Positions 1 to 6,459 of a stretch of DNA of 16,623 nt are shown here, piece by piece (the first letter of the stretch is position 1; each line of letters starts with the position of its first letter). A program made the translations under genes and the position numbers. The DNA is from CAYFWF01 sp964346815 (lineage in GTDB: Bacteria > Acidobacteriota > Aminicenantia > Aminicenantales > Aminicenantaceae): positions 1 through 16,623 of the forward strand of contig CAYFWF010000046.1 in assembly GCA_964346815.1 (NCBI GenBank), written 5' to 3'. The notes beneath the pieces are model-generated. The model was given only the letters and a program-made list of their open reading frames with translations. It was not told where the DNA came from and did no database searches.

Positions 1-6
1 TTTAAT

Positions 7-2088
7 TTATTTGTTTTTAGGGATGACGTTTTCGATCAGTATTGTATCGTACTTCCAAAGCCTTGTGACAAACGTGATCTTTGTCCCATCCGGTGACCAG
101 TCAGGGTCAAACAGCTCAGTACCCTTCGGAAAACGTATCCCTAAATCGAGTTTTTTTTCAGGACCGTCAGTTACGGGTAAAATATACATCGCAGCAGGAA
201 ATCCGTTTTTATTAAAGTCACCGAGAGCCACGAGGTTTTGCCCATCGGGAGACCATGCAGGTGATCCCAGTTTTTCTGTGATCTTTCTTGCTTTTCCTGT
301 TTCTGTCTCGACAACGAAAATTTGATCCTTTGGTCCCTCGAAAGCAAGCCACTTGTAATCCATCGAGAATTTCAGTCGTCTGAATACATCCCGGTCTTTC
401 TCGGCCCTATAAAAATAACGCTCCTCTCCTGTTTTCAGGTTATGCTCAATAATGCCCGGCTCATCATGCACAAAACCTTGCCGGGCATAAAGAAAGGATT
501 CCCCGTCAGGACTCCATTCAATCCTTGTCCAGGATTTTACCGGAATGGGCCAAGTCTTCCACTCTCCGGTTGCCAGTTTAAGACGAAACAGTGAGTATTG
601 TCCCTTGTTGTCCCTGTGAGAAAAACCAAGGCCACTGCTGTCGGGCAACCAACGAAGATCGTGAAATCCGGGACTCCAGTAATTGTCCGTGGGTATCAAG
701 AACTTACGCGCTTCTCCTCCGGAAGCCGGCAGAACAACAATGTATCCCCAGCTCGGACGATCCACAGCATCGGACGCAAATGCTAGATATTTTCCGTCAG
801 GCGACCAGACAGGACAGACATTCCCTCCTGATGGGGTATAATCCACATTTTTCGGCTTGCTTGTCGGCTCGCCATCATCTGGATCTACATTCATAATGAA
901 TACATCCCGCATAATAATAAGCTTCTGGTAATAAAGCCCTCTTTGCGTCCAATTGGCTAAAGAAGCATCCTGCATCCCCTCAATCATAAATGGCTGTCCT
1001 TCCGGCCTGCTGTCTTTCATAACAACACCCCAAAGGGAAAGACCGCCGTGGCGTCGGCTTAAGAACACAATGTGTTTTCCGTCCGGTGACCAGCGGGGAT
1101 CCGAGTCATCTGCGGGATGATCAGTTAAAGTTTTAAGCGATTTGCCATCTGTTGTGATGATGAAAATATCGCTATCTCCATCCTGGGGGCCATCCTCAAA
1201 GACGATAAACCGTCCGTCCGGAGAAACAGATGCCGGGGATGATAATCTCGTCTCGATGTTTTTTTTGAAATTGTGCAAAGCCTTGAAGGAACCACCTGCG
1301 GCTGGAACCAATCCCAAGGTGTAGGATTTGTCGCTGTTCTGGAGGATTGTCACAATGGCGCTTCCATCCCACATCCAGTCACACGCCCGGATAATCCCAT
1401 CTTCGTTACGATAGATGAGCCGGGACTCTCCAATCAATGTCGAAGCTTTCAATTCTACGGCTTCATCATCAGATCCTCCCCAACAACTGAACGTAGAATA
1501 GGCTATCTCTTTGCCGTCAGGCGACCAAACCGGAAAATAGGTACAACGTGACTTCGTCCCCCAATCAAAATGTGTGATCAATTCCTGTTGTCCGGTCGCA
1601 ATATCAAAAACGGCGATATTCTGACCCACCGAAAAGTCCACGCCCACAACCTTCGATCCATCAGGCGACAGGTATTGACAATCTAGAAAAACTTCTGGAG
1701 GAAGGAGTCTAACCATTCTCATCCCAGCCGGCTTTTTCTCCCGCAGTTCGGCCAGCCGTGCACGCGCGGCAGAAACCTGCTCTGGCTGGTCAGCGTAGTT
1801 TTTCAACACAAGCTCATAGGCTTTTACAGCCTCCGAATGTCCCAGCTTTTCAAAGCAGAGCCCGATGTGAAATTGAGCCTTAGCAGCGGTCGCACGTTCA
1901 TCCGGAAACTCTTTAACAACCCGCGTATAAATCTCGATGGCTTGCTCAAGTTCCCCCTTGGTTTCTTCGAGGTATAAGGCTTTCTCAAAGAGCTCTTTTG
2001 CTGTTTCCTGCTTCATCGGTCCTGAAAAAAAGAGAGAGAATCCGGCTAACAGCAAAAGCGTCAGGAGTGAATTTTTCTTTTGACTCAT
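7..2088 (-). CDS. Secreted TPR and PD40 beta-propeller (TolB-like) protein
   Basis: Predicted exported 693-residue protein of unknown exact role, probably a periplasmic or surface scaffold. Residues 1-22 form a signal peptide (SQKKN, then a leucine-rich core) with no lipobox cysteine. Residues about 28-120 form TPR-like helices (KELFEKALYLEE, AIEIYTRVVKEFPDE, KAQFHIGLCFEKLG, AYELVLKNYADQPEQ). From about residue 135 to the end there are roughly nine PD40/WD40-like strands with the (W)SPDG signature, for example WSPDGKEIAY, WSPDGKHIVF, WSPDGKYLAF and WSPDGTKITF; one is degenerate (WLPDSSGLGF). This is enough for one or two propellers. The start is supported by a strong GGAGGTGA ribosome site about 4 bases before the ATG. 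It lies 122 bp downstream of the response regulator on the same strand, so it may be part of that pathway. No catalytic residues are recognisable. Confidence 0.9.
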   Translation of the reverse strand: MSQKKNSLLTLLLLAGFSLFFSGPMKQETAKELFEKALYLEETKGELEQAIEIYTRVVKEFPDERATAAKAQFHIGLCFEKLGHSEAVKAYELVLKNYADQPEQVSAARARLAELREKKPAGMRMVRLLPPEVFLDCQYLSPDGSKVVGVDFSVGQNIAVFDIATGQQELITHFDWGTKSRCTYFPVWSPDGKEIAYSTFSCWGGSDDEAVELKASTLIGESRLIYRNEDGIIRACDWMWDGSAIVTILQNSDKSYTLGLVPAAGGSFKALHNFKKNIETRLSSPASVSPDGRFIVFEDGPQDGDSDIFIITTDGKSLKTLTDHPADDSDPRWSPDGKHIVFLSRRHGGLSLWGVVMKDSRPEGQPFMIEGMQDASLANWTQRGLYYQKLIIMRDVFIMNVDPDDGEPTSKPKNVDYTPSGGNVCPVWSPDGKYLAFASDAVDRPSWGYIVVLPASGGEARKFLIPTDNYWSPGFHDLRWLPDSSGLGFSHRDNKGQYSLFRLKLATGEWKTWPIPVKSWTRIEWSPDGESFLYARQGFVHDEPGIIEHNLKTGEERYFYRAEKDRDVFRRLKFSMDYKWLAFEGPKDQIFVVETETGKARKITEKLGSPAWSPDGQNLVALGDFNKNGFPAAMYILPVTDGPEKKLDLGIRFPKGTELFDPDWSPDGTKITFVTRLWKYDTILIENVIPKNK

Positions 2089-2103
2089 CGTTCACCTCCA
2101 AAA

Positions 2104-2126
2104 TGGATATGCTTATAAAATATCCA
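2104..2126. promoter_or_regulatory. Perfect inverted repeat upstream of the TPR-PD40 gene
   Basis: TGGATAT, nine bases, then ATATCCA gives 7-bp perfect arms. It ends about 16 bp before the start codon of the TPR-PD40 gene, just ahead of the GGAGGTGA ribosome site. It could be a repressor operator overlapping an AT-rich -10 region, or a weak leader hairpin. No confident -35 box was seen. Confidence 0.35.
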
Positions 2127-2210
2127 CTGAGGTCGATTTATGTGTTGAGAAAATATGGAAATACGGTGAAACGTTTTCCACAAATTGCCCCTCATGTCCA
2201 CGTTCCGCAT

Positions 2211-2900
2211 CTATCCTTCCACGAACTTGTAGCCGATGCTGTGAACACTCCGTATGTAGCGGGGTTTGGAAGGGTCATCTTCGACTTTTTTCCGAATGTG
2301 AGCGATATGACTGTCCACCGTCCTGTGTGAGACGGACAGATTATCAATCCCCCATGCGTGATCTAAGAATTCGTCCCTTGTGATGACCTGCCCTTTTCGC
2401 TCAATCATCAGCTCAAGGATCTTGAGCTCAAGAGGAGTCAAACCCAAATCTTTCCCTTTTTTCCGCGATTCAAATTTTTTAAAATCCAGCTCGACATTCC
2501 CAAAACGGTAAACACTCATCTCATGCTGGTAATTATCGACACGGCGGAGAAGAGCCTTTACCCGGGCCGATAGCTCCTTCACGCTGAAAGGTTTAGTCAC
2601 ATAATCGTCGGCTCCCAGCTCCAATCCCAATACCTTGTCCACTTCCTCATCTTTGACCGTCAGCATCATGACGGGCGAAGTGATCCCCTCTTTTCGTATT
2701 TTCTTACAGACCTCAAAGCCATCCAACAGGGGAAGCATCACGTCCAGAATAACCAAATCCGGGCGTAGTTGCTTAGCCAGCTCTAATCCTTTTACCCCAT
2801 TTTCTGCTGCAGCCACCTCATAGCCCTGGGATGTCAATGCGTCCTGGAGGACGACACGGATTCCCACATCATCTTCGACAACGAGTATGGTTTTTCCCAT
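2211..2900 (-). CDS. OmpR/PhoB-family response regulator
   Basis: DNA-binding response regulator of 229 residues, the usual family length. The receiver domain spans about 1-120, with the acidic pair D10/D11, phospho-acceptor D53 (LVILDVMLP), switch threonine T81 (MMLTVKDE) and conserved lysine K103 (YVTKPF). The C-terminal winged helix spans about 130-227 and shows LTPLELKILELM, the recognition-helix segment SHRTVDSHIAHIRKK, and the ending IRSVHSIGYKF. It starts 6 bp after the sensor kinase stop, so the two are almost certainly co-transcribed, kinase first, and form a cognate pair. Members of this family act in the cytoplasm and usually bind tandem 7-bp direct repeats with 11-bp periodicity; such repeats occur upstream of the operon at about 5204-5221. 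Target genes are unknown; the TPR-PD40 gene just downstream is one candidate. Confidence 0.96.
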   Translation of the reverse strand: MGKTILVVEDDVGIRVVLQDALTSQGYEVAAAENGVKGLELAKQLRPDLVILDVMLPLLDGFEVCKKIRKEGITSPVMMLTVKDEEVDKVLGLELGADDYVTKPFSVKELSARVKALLRRVDNYQHEMSVYRFGNVELDFKKFESRKKGKDLGLTPLELKILELMIERKGQVITRDEFLDHAWGIDNLSVSHRTVDSHIAHIRKKVEDDPSKPRYIRSVHSIGYKFVEG

Positions 2901-2906
2901 GATCGT

Positions 2907-5060
2907 CTATTCTCTTTCATGGATGGGCAAAATCAAGGAAACACAGGTTCCTTCTCTGGGTTGACTCCGGATGAACACATCTCCCCCGTGGGCATCCATG
3001 ATATGCTTGACCAATGTCAAGCCTAGACCTGTTCCGGTTGGAGACACATGAGAAGCCTGTTTTCCGCGGTAGAACTTCTCAAAGATTCTCTTTTGCTCAT
3101 TTTCTGGAATCCCGATTCCTTTATCTTGAACTGCGATCTCGACACTGTTCTTTTTACGATGGATTCGGACATTGATTTTTTTCTCACGGCCGGAAAATTT
3201 GGCTGCATTGTCGAGAATGTTGCGTATTGCCTGGCGCATGGCTTCCTCATCGACGAAAACAAATGGGATATCATCATCTACTTCGATTCCCACTTCAAAA
3301 CTATCACCTTTGTTCTCCTGTTCAAAGCTCTGAATCTCCTGGCGAATCAGATCAACGATATCGGTCGAGGTCAGCTTGTATTCCCTTTTTCCCTCCTCAA
3401 TCTTAGTAAAGTCTAGAACATTCTTGACCAGCCTTTTCAATCTTTCTGAGTCGTGACTCAGGATCCGATAATACCCCTTAGCTTTGTTTGGATCTCTGAT
3501 CTCGCCGTCCAAAAGGCGCTCGATAACCGCTCCCATGGAGGTCAAAGGCGTTTTGAATTCGTGAGAGACCGATGCGATAAATTCCGATTTCAGATTGAGC
3601 AGATTGACTTCATGAATAATAGTGCGGATGATAAGGCCCGATCCGATAAGCAGGATAATAAGCAGCGTTATGATTGTCCAGAAAAAGATATTTTTATGAA
3701 GATAAAATCCTGACTCGCTGTCGCTTCTTTGATAGAGCTCCAATCTCCAGGGCGGAAAATTCTCTGGAAAGAAATCCGTGATAACCGGATTGCCCTGGGC
3801 TGCCTCCGTATCGCCGAAAACGATGTTATCAGAAAGGGTTGAACGGAGAAGGATAGAGACCTCTGACTTGCTTGGGTCATCACCTGAGGGACGGTTCTCT
3901 TTTATTATCTCATGGATGGATTCCGTTAAATCGTTCATTCTCAAAAGCGAGCCCAGGAATTCCCGGTATTCGCCAGAACCATCTCTATCCATGGGAATCA
4001 TGAGTAGGAGAACATCATGATTTTCAAACTCAAAGGCATTTTTCTGAACCTGAGTACTGCCGCTGTCTAAATTTTCCAGGTGTTCCATAACGCCGGGCAG
4101 AATATTACGCCGCACAGCCTCAGCCATGCGCCAAATTTCCAATTTTTTATAAATTGCATCCTGCATATTATCCACTGCCACGCCATATCCATCAGGAAAA
4201 TTACTCGCCGCATTTACCGAACCCAGTTCATCCGTCATGTTTCTAAGCATGGTCGTATACAGCCGGACCTGATCTCCATCCAATGACCAGACATTCTCGG
4301 CTAGCTGACTATAAATTTTGAGAGATTCTTTGAAAAAATCCTTATAATCATTTTCCAGTCGAAGCACATCCAGCATCTCCAGGCTGGAGACAAGTGCCAG
4401 AGGGCGCCCCGATTCCGTGAGCAGATCAGGAAAATCTTCAAGGATCAAACGGTAGATTTTCAAAGCCTGTTTGTATTTTTTCTGCTTGACCTCACACCTT
4501 CCTATGCGGCTCAGGACCCACGCTTTAACCTGGCTATTTTCTTCTCGGTGAAGAATTTGATTGTATAGAGAGATAGCTCCAGGAAAATTTCTGCGGCGGA
4601 ATTCGGCAATTTCTGCCTTTTCCAAATCAAATCGCCACTTTTTCCACTCCTCGGGCACAACCAGAGTATTCACAGCCGGAGGGTGAGATTGCCACCCAAG
4701 GAGCCAGGGTGGATCTTCAGAATTCCAGACAGCAATCTGCCCTAGAAGCGACTCATCCCGAAGACGCTGCTCAATCAAATTTCTGATCGCTCGAAAGTCT
4801 TGGTCAAGAATGGCTTTGCTCGATGAGAGCTCTTTCAAGCTCAATGAATCCCTCTCGATGAGTGATCGTATTCCCGCCTGTACTGATCTGACAAATTGTT
4901 TCTGCTGATCGAGATTCTGCTGCTGGAGCTTGTATCTTTCGTTGTGAATAGCCCTGATCCCAAAAAAGGCCAGAATAATGGAAGGCAGGAAAATGACAAC
5001 AAAGAAAATGGCAAGGAATTTCTTGTGTTGGACCAGGACTAATTTGAGATTCTCTAACAT
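2907..5060 (-). CDS. Membrane sensor histidine kinase with TPR-like extracytoplasmic region
   Basis: Inner-membrane sensor kinase of 717 residues from the ATG at 5060; an in-frame GTG at 5072 would add four residues (numbering here counts from that GTG). The first membrane segment is about 19-41 and the second about 463-485. Between them lies a roughly 420-residue extracytoplasmic region with TPR-like helices at about 155-220 (FPGAISLYNQILHREE, YKQALKIYRLILEDFPD). The cytoplasmic part has the HisKA H-box SVSHEFKTPL with phospho-acceptor H504, N-box NILDNAAKF at about 618, G1 box DKGIGIP at about 650, F-box IFEKFYRG, and G2 box GTGLGL at 680-685. All catalytic boxes are intact. There is no HAMP or PAS domain. 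It is followed after 6 bp by the response regulator. The ligand is unknown; TPR helices suggest a protein or peptide partner. The ATG is preferred because it begins the usual short charged cytoplasmic segment, but the ribosome site (GGGG) is weak. Confidence 0.95.
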   Translation of the reverse strand: MLENLKLVLVQHKKFLAIFFVVIFLPSIILAFFGIRAIHNERYKLQQQNLDQQKQFVRSVQAGIRSLIERDSLSLKELSSSKAILDQDFRAIRNLIEQRLRDESLLGQIAVWNSEDPPWLLGWQSHPPAVNTLVVPEEWKKWRFDLEKAEIAEFRRRNFPGAISLYNQILHREENSQVKAWVLSRIGRCEVKQKKYKQALKIYRLILEDFPDLLTESGRPLALVSSLEMLDVLRLENDYKDFFKESLKIYSQLAENVWSLDGDQVRLYTTMLRNMTDELGSVNAASNFPDGYGVAVDNMQDAIYKKLEIWRMAEAVRRNILPGVMEHLENLDSGSTQVQKNAFEFENHDVLLLMIPMDRDGSGEYREFLGSLLRMNDLTESIHEIIKENRPSGDDPSKSEVSILLRSTLSDNIVFGDTEAAQGNPVITDFFPENFPPWRLELYQRSDSESGFYLHKNIFFWTIITLLIILLIGSGLIIRTIIHEVNLLNLKSEFIASVSHEFKTPLTSMGAVIERLLDGEIRDPNKAKGYYRILSHDSERLKRLVKNVLDFTKIEEGKREYKLTSTDIVDLIRQEIQSFEQENKGDSFEVGIEVDDDIPFVFVDEEAMRQAIRNILDNAAKFSGREKKINVRIHRKKNSVEIAVQDKGIGIPENEQKRIFEKFYRGKQASHVSPTGTGLGLTLVKHIMDAHGGDVFIRSQPREGTCVSLILPIHERE

Positions 5061-5088
5061 ACAACCCCACACATCTTTACCGCGCAGG

Positions 5089-5094
5089 ATTATA
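5089..5094 (-). promoter_or_regulatory. Possible -10 box for the sensor kinase operon
   Basis: A perfect TATAAT on the minus strand, about 29 bp upstream of the ATG at 5060. The region 17 bp further upstream is only a T-tract and is a poor match to TTGACA, so the promoter may depend on an activator or another sigma factor. Confidence 0.35.
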
Positions 5095-5200
5095 CTATAT
5101 CAGGAAACCTGAAAAAATGTTAAGGAAATGTGGAAATTGTATCAATTATGATAATTTTCCGGTCAGTCTCAAGTAAAGTCTGAGTAACCAAAGATTGTCA

Positions 5201-5226
5201 AATTGTGACCGATTTGTGACCACCCT
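5201..5226. repeat. TGTGACC tandem repeat, copy 1
   Basis: Two exact TGTGACC units begin at 5204 and 5215, an 11-bp period (7-bp unit, 4-bp spacer). The 26-bp block matches the second copy at 5435-5460 at about 22 positions. The layout resembles an OmpR/PhoB-type operator or integrase arm sites. It lies about 140 bp upstream of the sensor kinase start. Confidence 0.55.
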
Positions 5227-5340
5227 ATATGTACTTTCCCGTACCCAGGTGTACTTCCACATATCTAGACGAAATTCCGTAAGTTGTTGATCAGATTGGC
5301 TATTACTTTAATATCAAGGACTTAGGAAAATTGCTGAAAT

Positions 5341-5382
5341 CGGATCCGGAGTCCGTCGCTCTATCCACTGAGCTACAGGCGC
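5341..5382 (-). tRNA. tRNA-Arg(CCG), 5' half only (truncated)
   Basis: Reading the minus strand from 5382, the sequence folds as tRNA positions 1-42: acceptor 5' strand GCGCCTG, TA, D-arm GCTC-AGTGGATA-GAGC, G26, anticodon stem ACGGA, loop CTCCGGA (anticodon CCG), then TCCG. Similarity stops at position 42. The next base breaks the 27-43 pair, and no variable loop, T-arm (GGTTCGAATCC) or acceptor 3' strand follows. It cannot make a functional tRNA and is best read as an integration or deletion scar, with the breakpoint inside the anticodon stem. Confidence 0.8.
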
Positions 5383-5434
5383 ACCCTATTTAGAATCAAT
5401 GAGTTGCGTAAGGGCCACTCTACATTTTAAATGC

Positions 5435-5460
5435 AATTGTGACCAAAATGTGCCCACCTA
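5435..5460. repeat. TGTGACC tandem repeat, copy 2
   Basis: TGTGACC at 5438 and TGTGCCC at 5449, again with an 11-bp period, in a block closely matching copy 1 (shared AATTGTGACC at the front and CCACC at the end). It lies on the other side of the tRNA-Arg half, in the same orientation. Confidence 0.5.
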
Positions 5461-5488
5461 TTTTATACATATAACTACTTGAATTCAA

Positions 5489-5509
5489 CGCTCTATCTAA
5501 TGATGGACC
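5489..5509 (-). repeat. Weak second tRNA D-arm-like scrap
   Basis: The minus strand reads GTCCATCATTAGATAGAGCG, which agrees at 15 of 20 positions with the tRNA-Arg half (GTAGCTCAGTGGATAGAGCG), including the contiguous GATAGAGCG. The downstream anticodon arm is not recognisable. It may be a decayed second copy of the same tRNA end, or chance. Confidence 0.25.
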
Positions 5510-5555
5510 AGAGAAGAATCAAATCAAGGCCTCATTGAAAGTGCTTAGAACGATT

Positions 5556-6383
5556 TCAGTATAAAACTTTGTCTTCACCGAGCTTCTTTATACGTTCGTT
5601 GACAACCTCGAGAATCAAGTCTCTCCGGAGGAGGACAGCGTTGATTTCTTCCTCTGTAAGATATTCTCCCACAATATCCCTGATCAGCTCAAAATTTAAG
5701 GATTTTAAATTTTCGACAAAAGTCCGGGGAAGTTCTCTCATGATTCTTGGGCCTTCTTTATGTTTTTCAGTATAAATGAGATTTTTTGTGAATTTTTTGG
5801 ATGTCCGGAAAGAACGTGAGTGGTCGGGAAGAATGATCCGCCAGTCCTCTGTTATGAAAATGTTTCCTGCGTGCCGGTCTTCGTTGGCAATCAAGTTATC
5901 CCAAGCCCACCGTAGATAGGTGGCCCTATTGTAATAGAAGACTTTATAAGAGGGAACTTTGATATTCTGTTCATTCTTATGCCTGGCTTTTATCCAATAA
6001 TCCACCCATAGTTGACAGGAGCCCCGCTCCCCTCTGAATTCTTTTTCAACTGTCGGCGGGACCATGTTCAAACCGATATACTTATCTAACCGATAAGCTG
6101 CGATTTCACCTCTCCAGTTCTCCAGAAATCCCCTCATCCGGCCCTCAGCATTTTTCCAGAGGGCCTTTCTTGTAACTCCATTTTTTTCTAAGGTCAGTTC
6201 CCAGGGTTCTGTGACTGCTTCTCGACTTTTCTGTTGCTTCTGCCCGACAATTTTAGCTGTTTTAAGGAATTCTTCCCATTTTTCTCTCGATGCTTTTTCC
6301 TCAGGAGTGAGTTGGGCTTCAACTTGAAATAGAAAGCCTACGAAAAAGACGGAGAAGAAAGGAATAAAGATTTTCTTTATCAT
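5556..6383 (-). CDS. Secreted kinase-fold protein, FAM20/Four-jointed or PI3/4K-like
   Basis: 275-residue protein with a signal peptide (MIKKIFIPFFSVFFVGFLFQ, probable cleavage after VEA-23), so it should work outside the cytoplasm. The motifs fit a compact atypical kinase: lysine K77 in ALWKN as the beta-3 ATP lysine; E93 in WRGEIAAYRLD as the helix-C glutamate, followed by IGLNMVPPTVE; catalytic segment LIANEDRHAGNI with D169 and N174; and the metal-binding aspartate D187 in LPDHSRSF. The order DRHxxN, then D-x-x-R-x-F, is like the DRHH...DNGRGF of FAM20C and the DRHxxN...DFG of PI3/4-kinases, and more distantly HipA. All key residues appear intact. Substrate and product are unknown: protein, sugar or lipid phosphorylation are all possible. 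It has a GGGGG ribosome site 7-8 bases before ATG and a plausible promoter just upstream. The family assignment comes from motif reading only. Confidence 0.75.
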   Translation of the reverse strand: MIKKIFIPFFSVFFVGFLFQVEAQLTPEEKASREKWEEFLKTAKIVGQKQQKSREAVTEPWELTLEKNGVTRKALWKNAEGRMRGFLENWRGEIAAYRLDKYIGLNMVPPTVEKEFRGERGSCQLWVDYWIKARHKNEQNIKVPSYKVFYYNRATYLRWAWDNLIANEDRHAGNIFITEDWRIILPDHSRSFRTSKKFTKNLIYTEKHKEGPRIMRELPRTFVENLKSLNFELIRDIVGEYLTEEEINAVLLRRDLILEVVNERIKKLGEDKVLY

Positions 6384-6429
6384 CTTATTTCCCCCTTTGT
6401 TTTTTAATATACCGTTCTTAACATTTAAA

Positions 6430-6458
6430 AAGATATCAGAGAATCAGGGAGGTGTCAA
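6430..6458 (-). promoter_or_regulatory. Promoter of the secreted kinase-like gene
   Basis: On the minus strand: TTGACA at 6453-6458, a 17-bp spacer and TATCTT at 6430-6435, about 47 bp before the start codon. The -35 is perfect and the -10 is 4 of 6. It sits directly after the stop codon of the upstream hydrolase gene. The 12 bases AATTTGACACCT (6450-6461) are identical at the Ser/Thr kinase promoter. Confidence 0.55.
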
Positions 6459-6459
6459 A

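Larger units (their letters stand above)
5061..5555. other. 495-bp intergenic region with tRNA remnants and tandem repeats
   Basis: AT-rich gap between the sensor kinase start and the end of the secreted kinase-like gene. It holds a possible -10 box, two copies of a TGTGACC tandem repeat, half of a tRNA-Arg gene and a second tRNA-like scrap, each listed separately. It also contains a short palindrome, AATTATGATAATT, at 5144-5156. No ORF with coding character and no clear rho-independent terminator was seen. Confidence 0.7.

Noticed and set aside
60..1720. Repeated motifs such as tccgtcaggcgacca as a DNA repeat or CRISPR-like array
   Set aside because: They encode the repeated WSPDG strands of the propeller protein and have irregular spacing and no spacers; explained by protein repeats.
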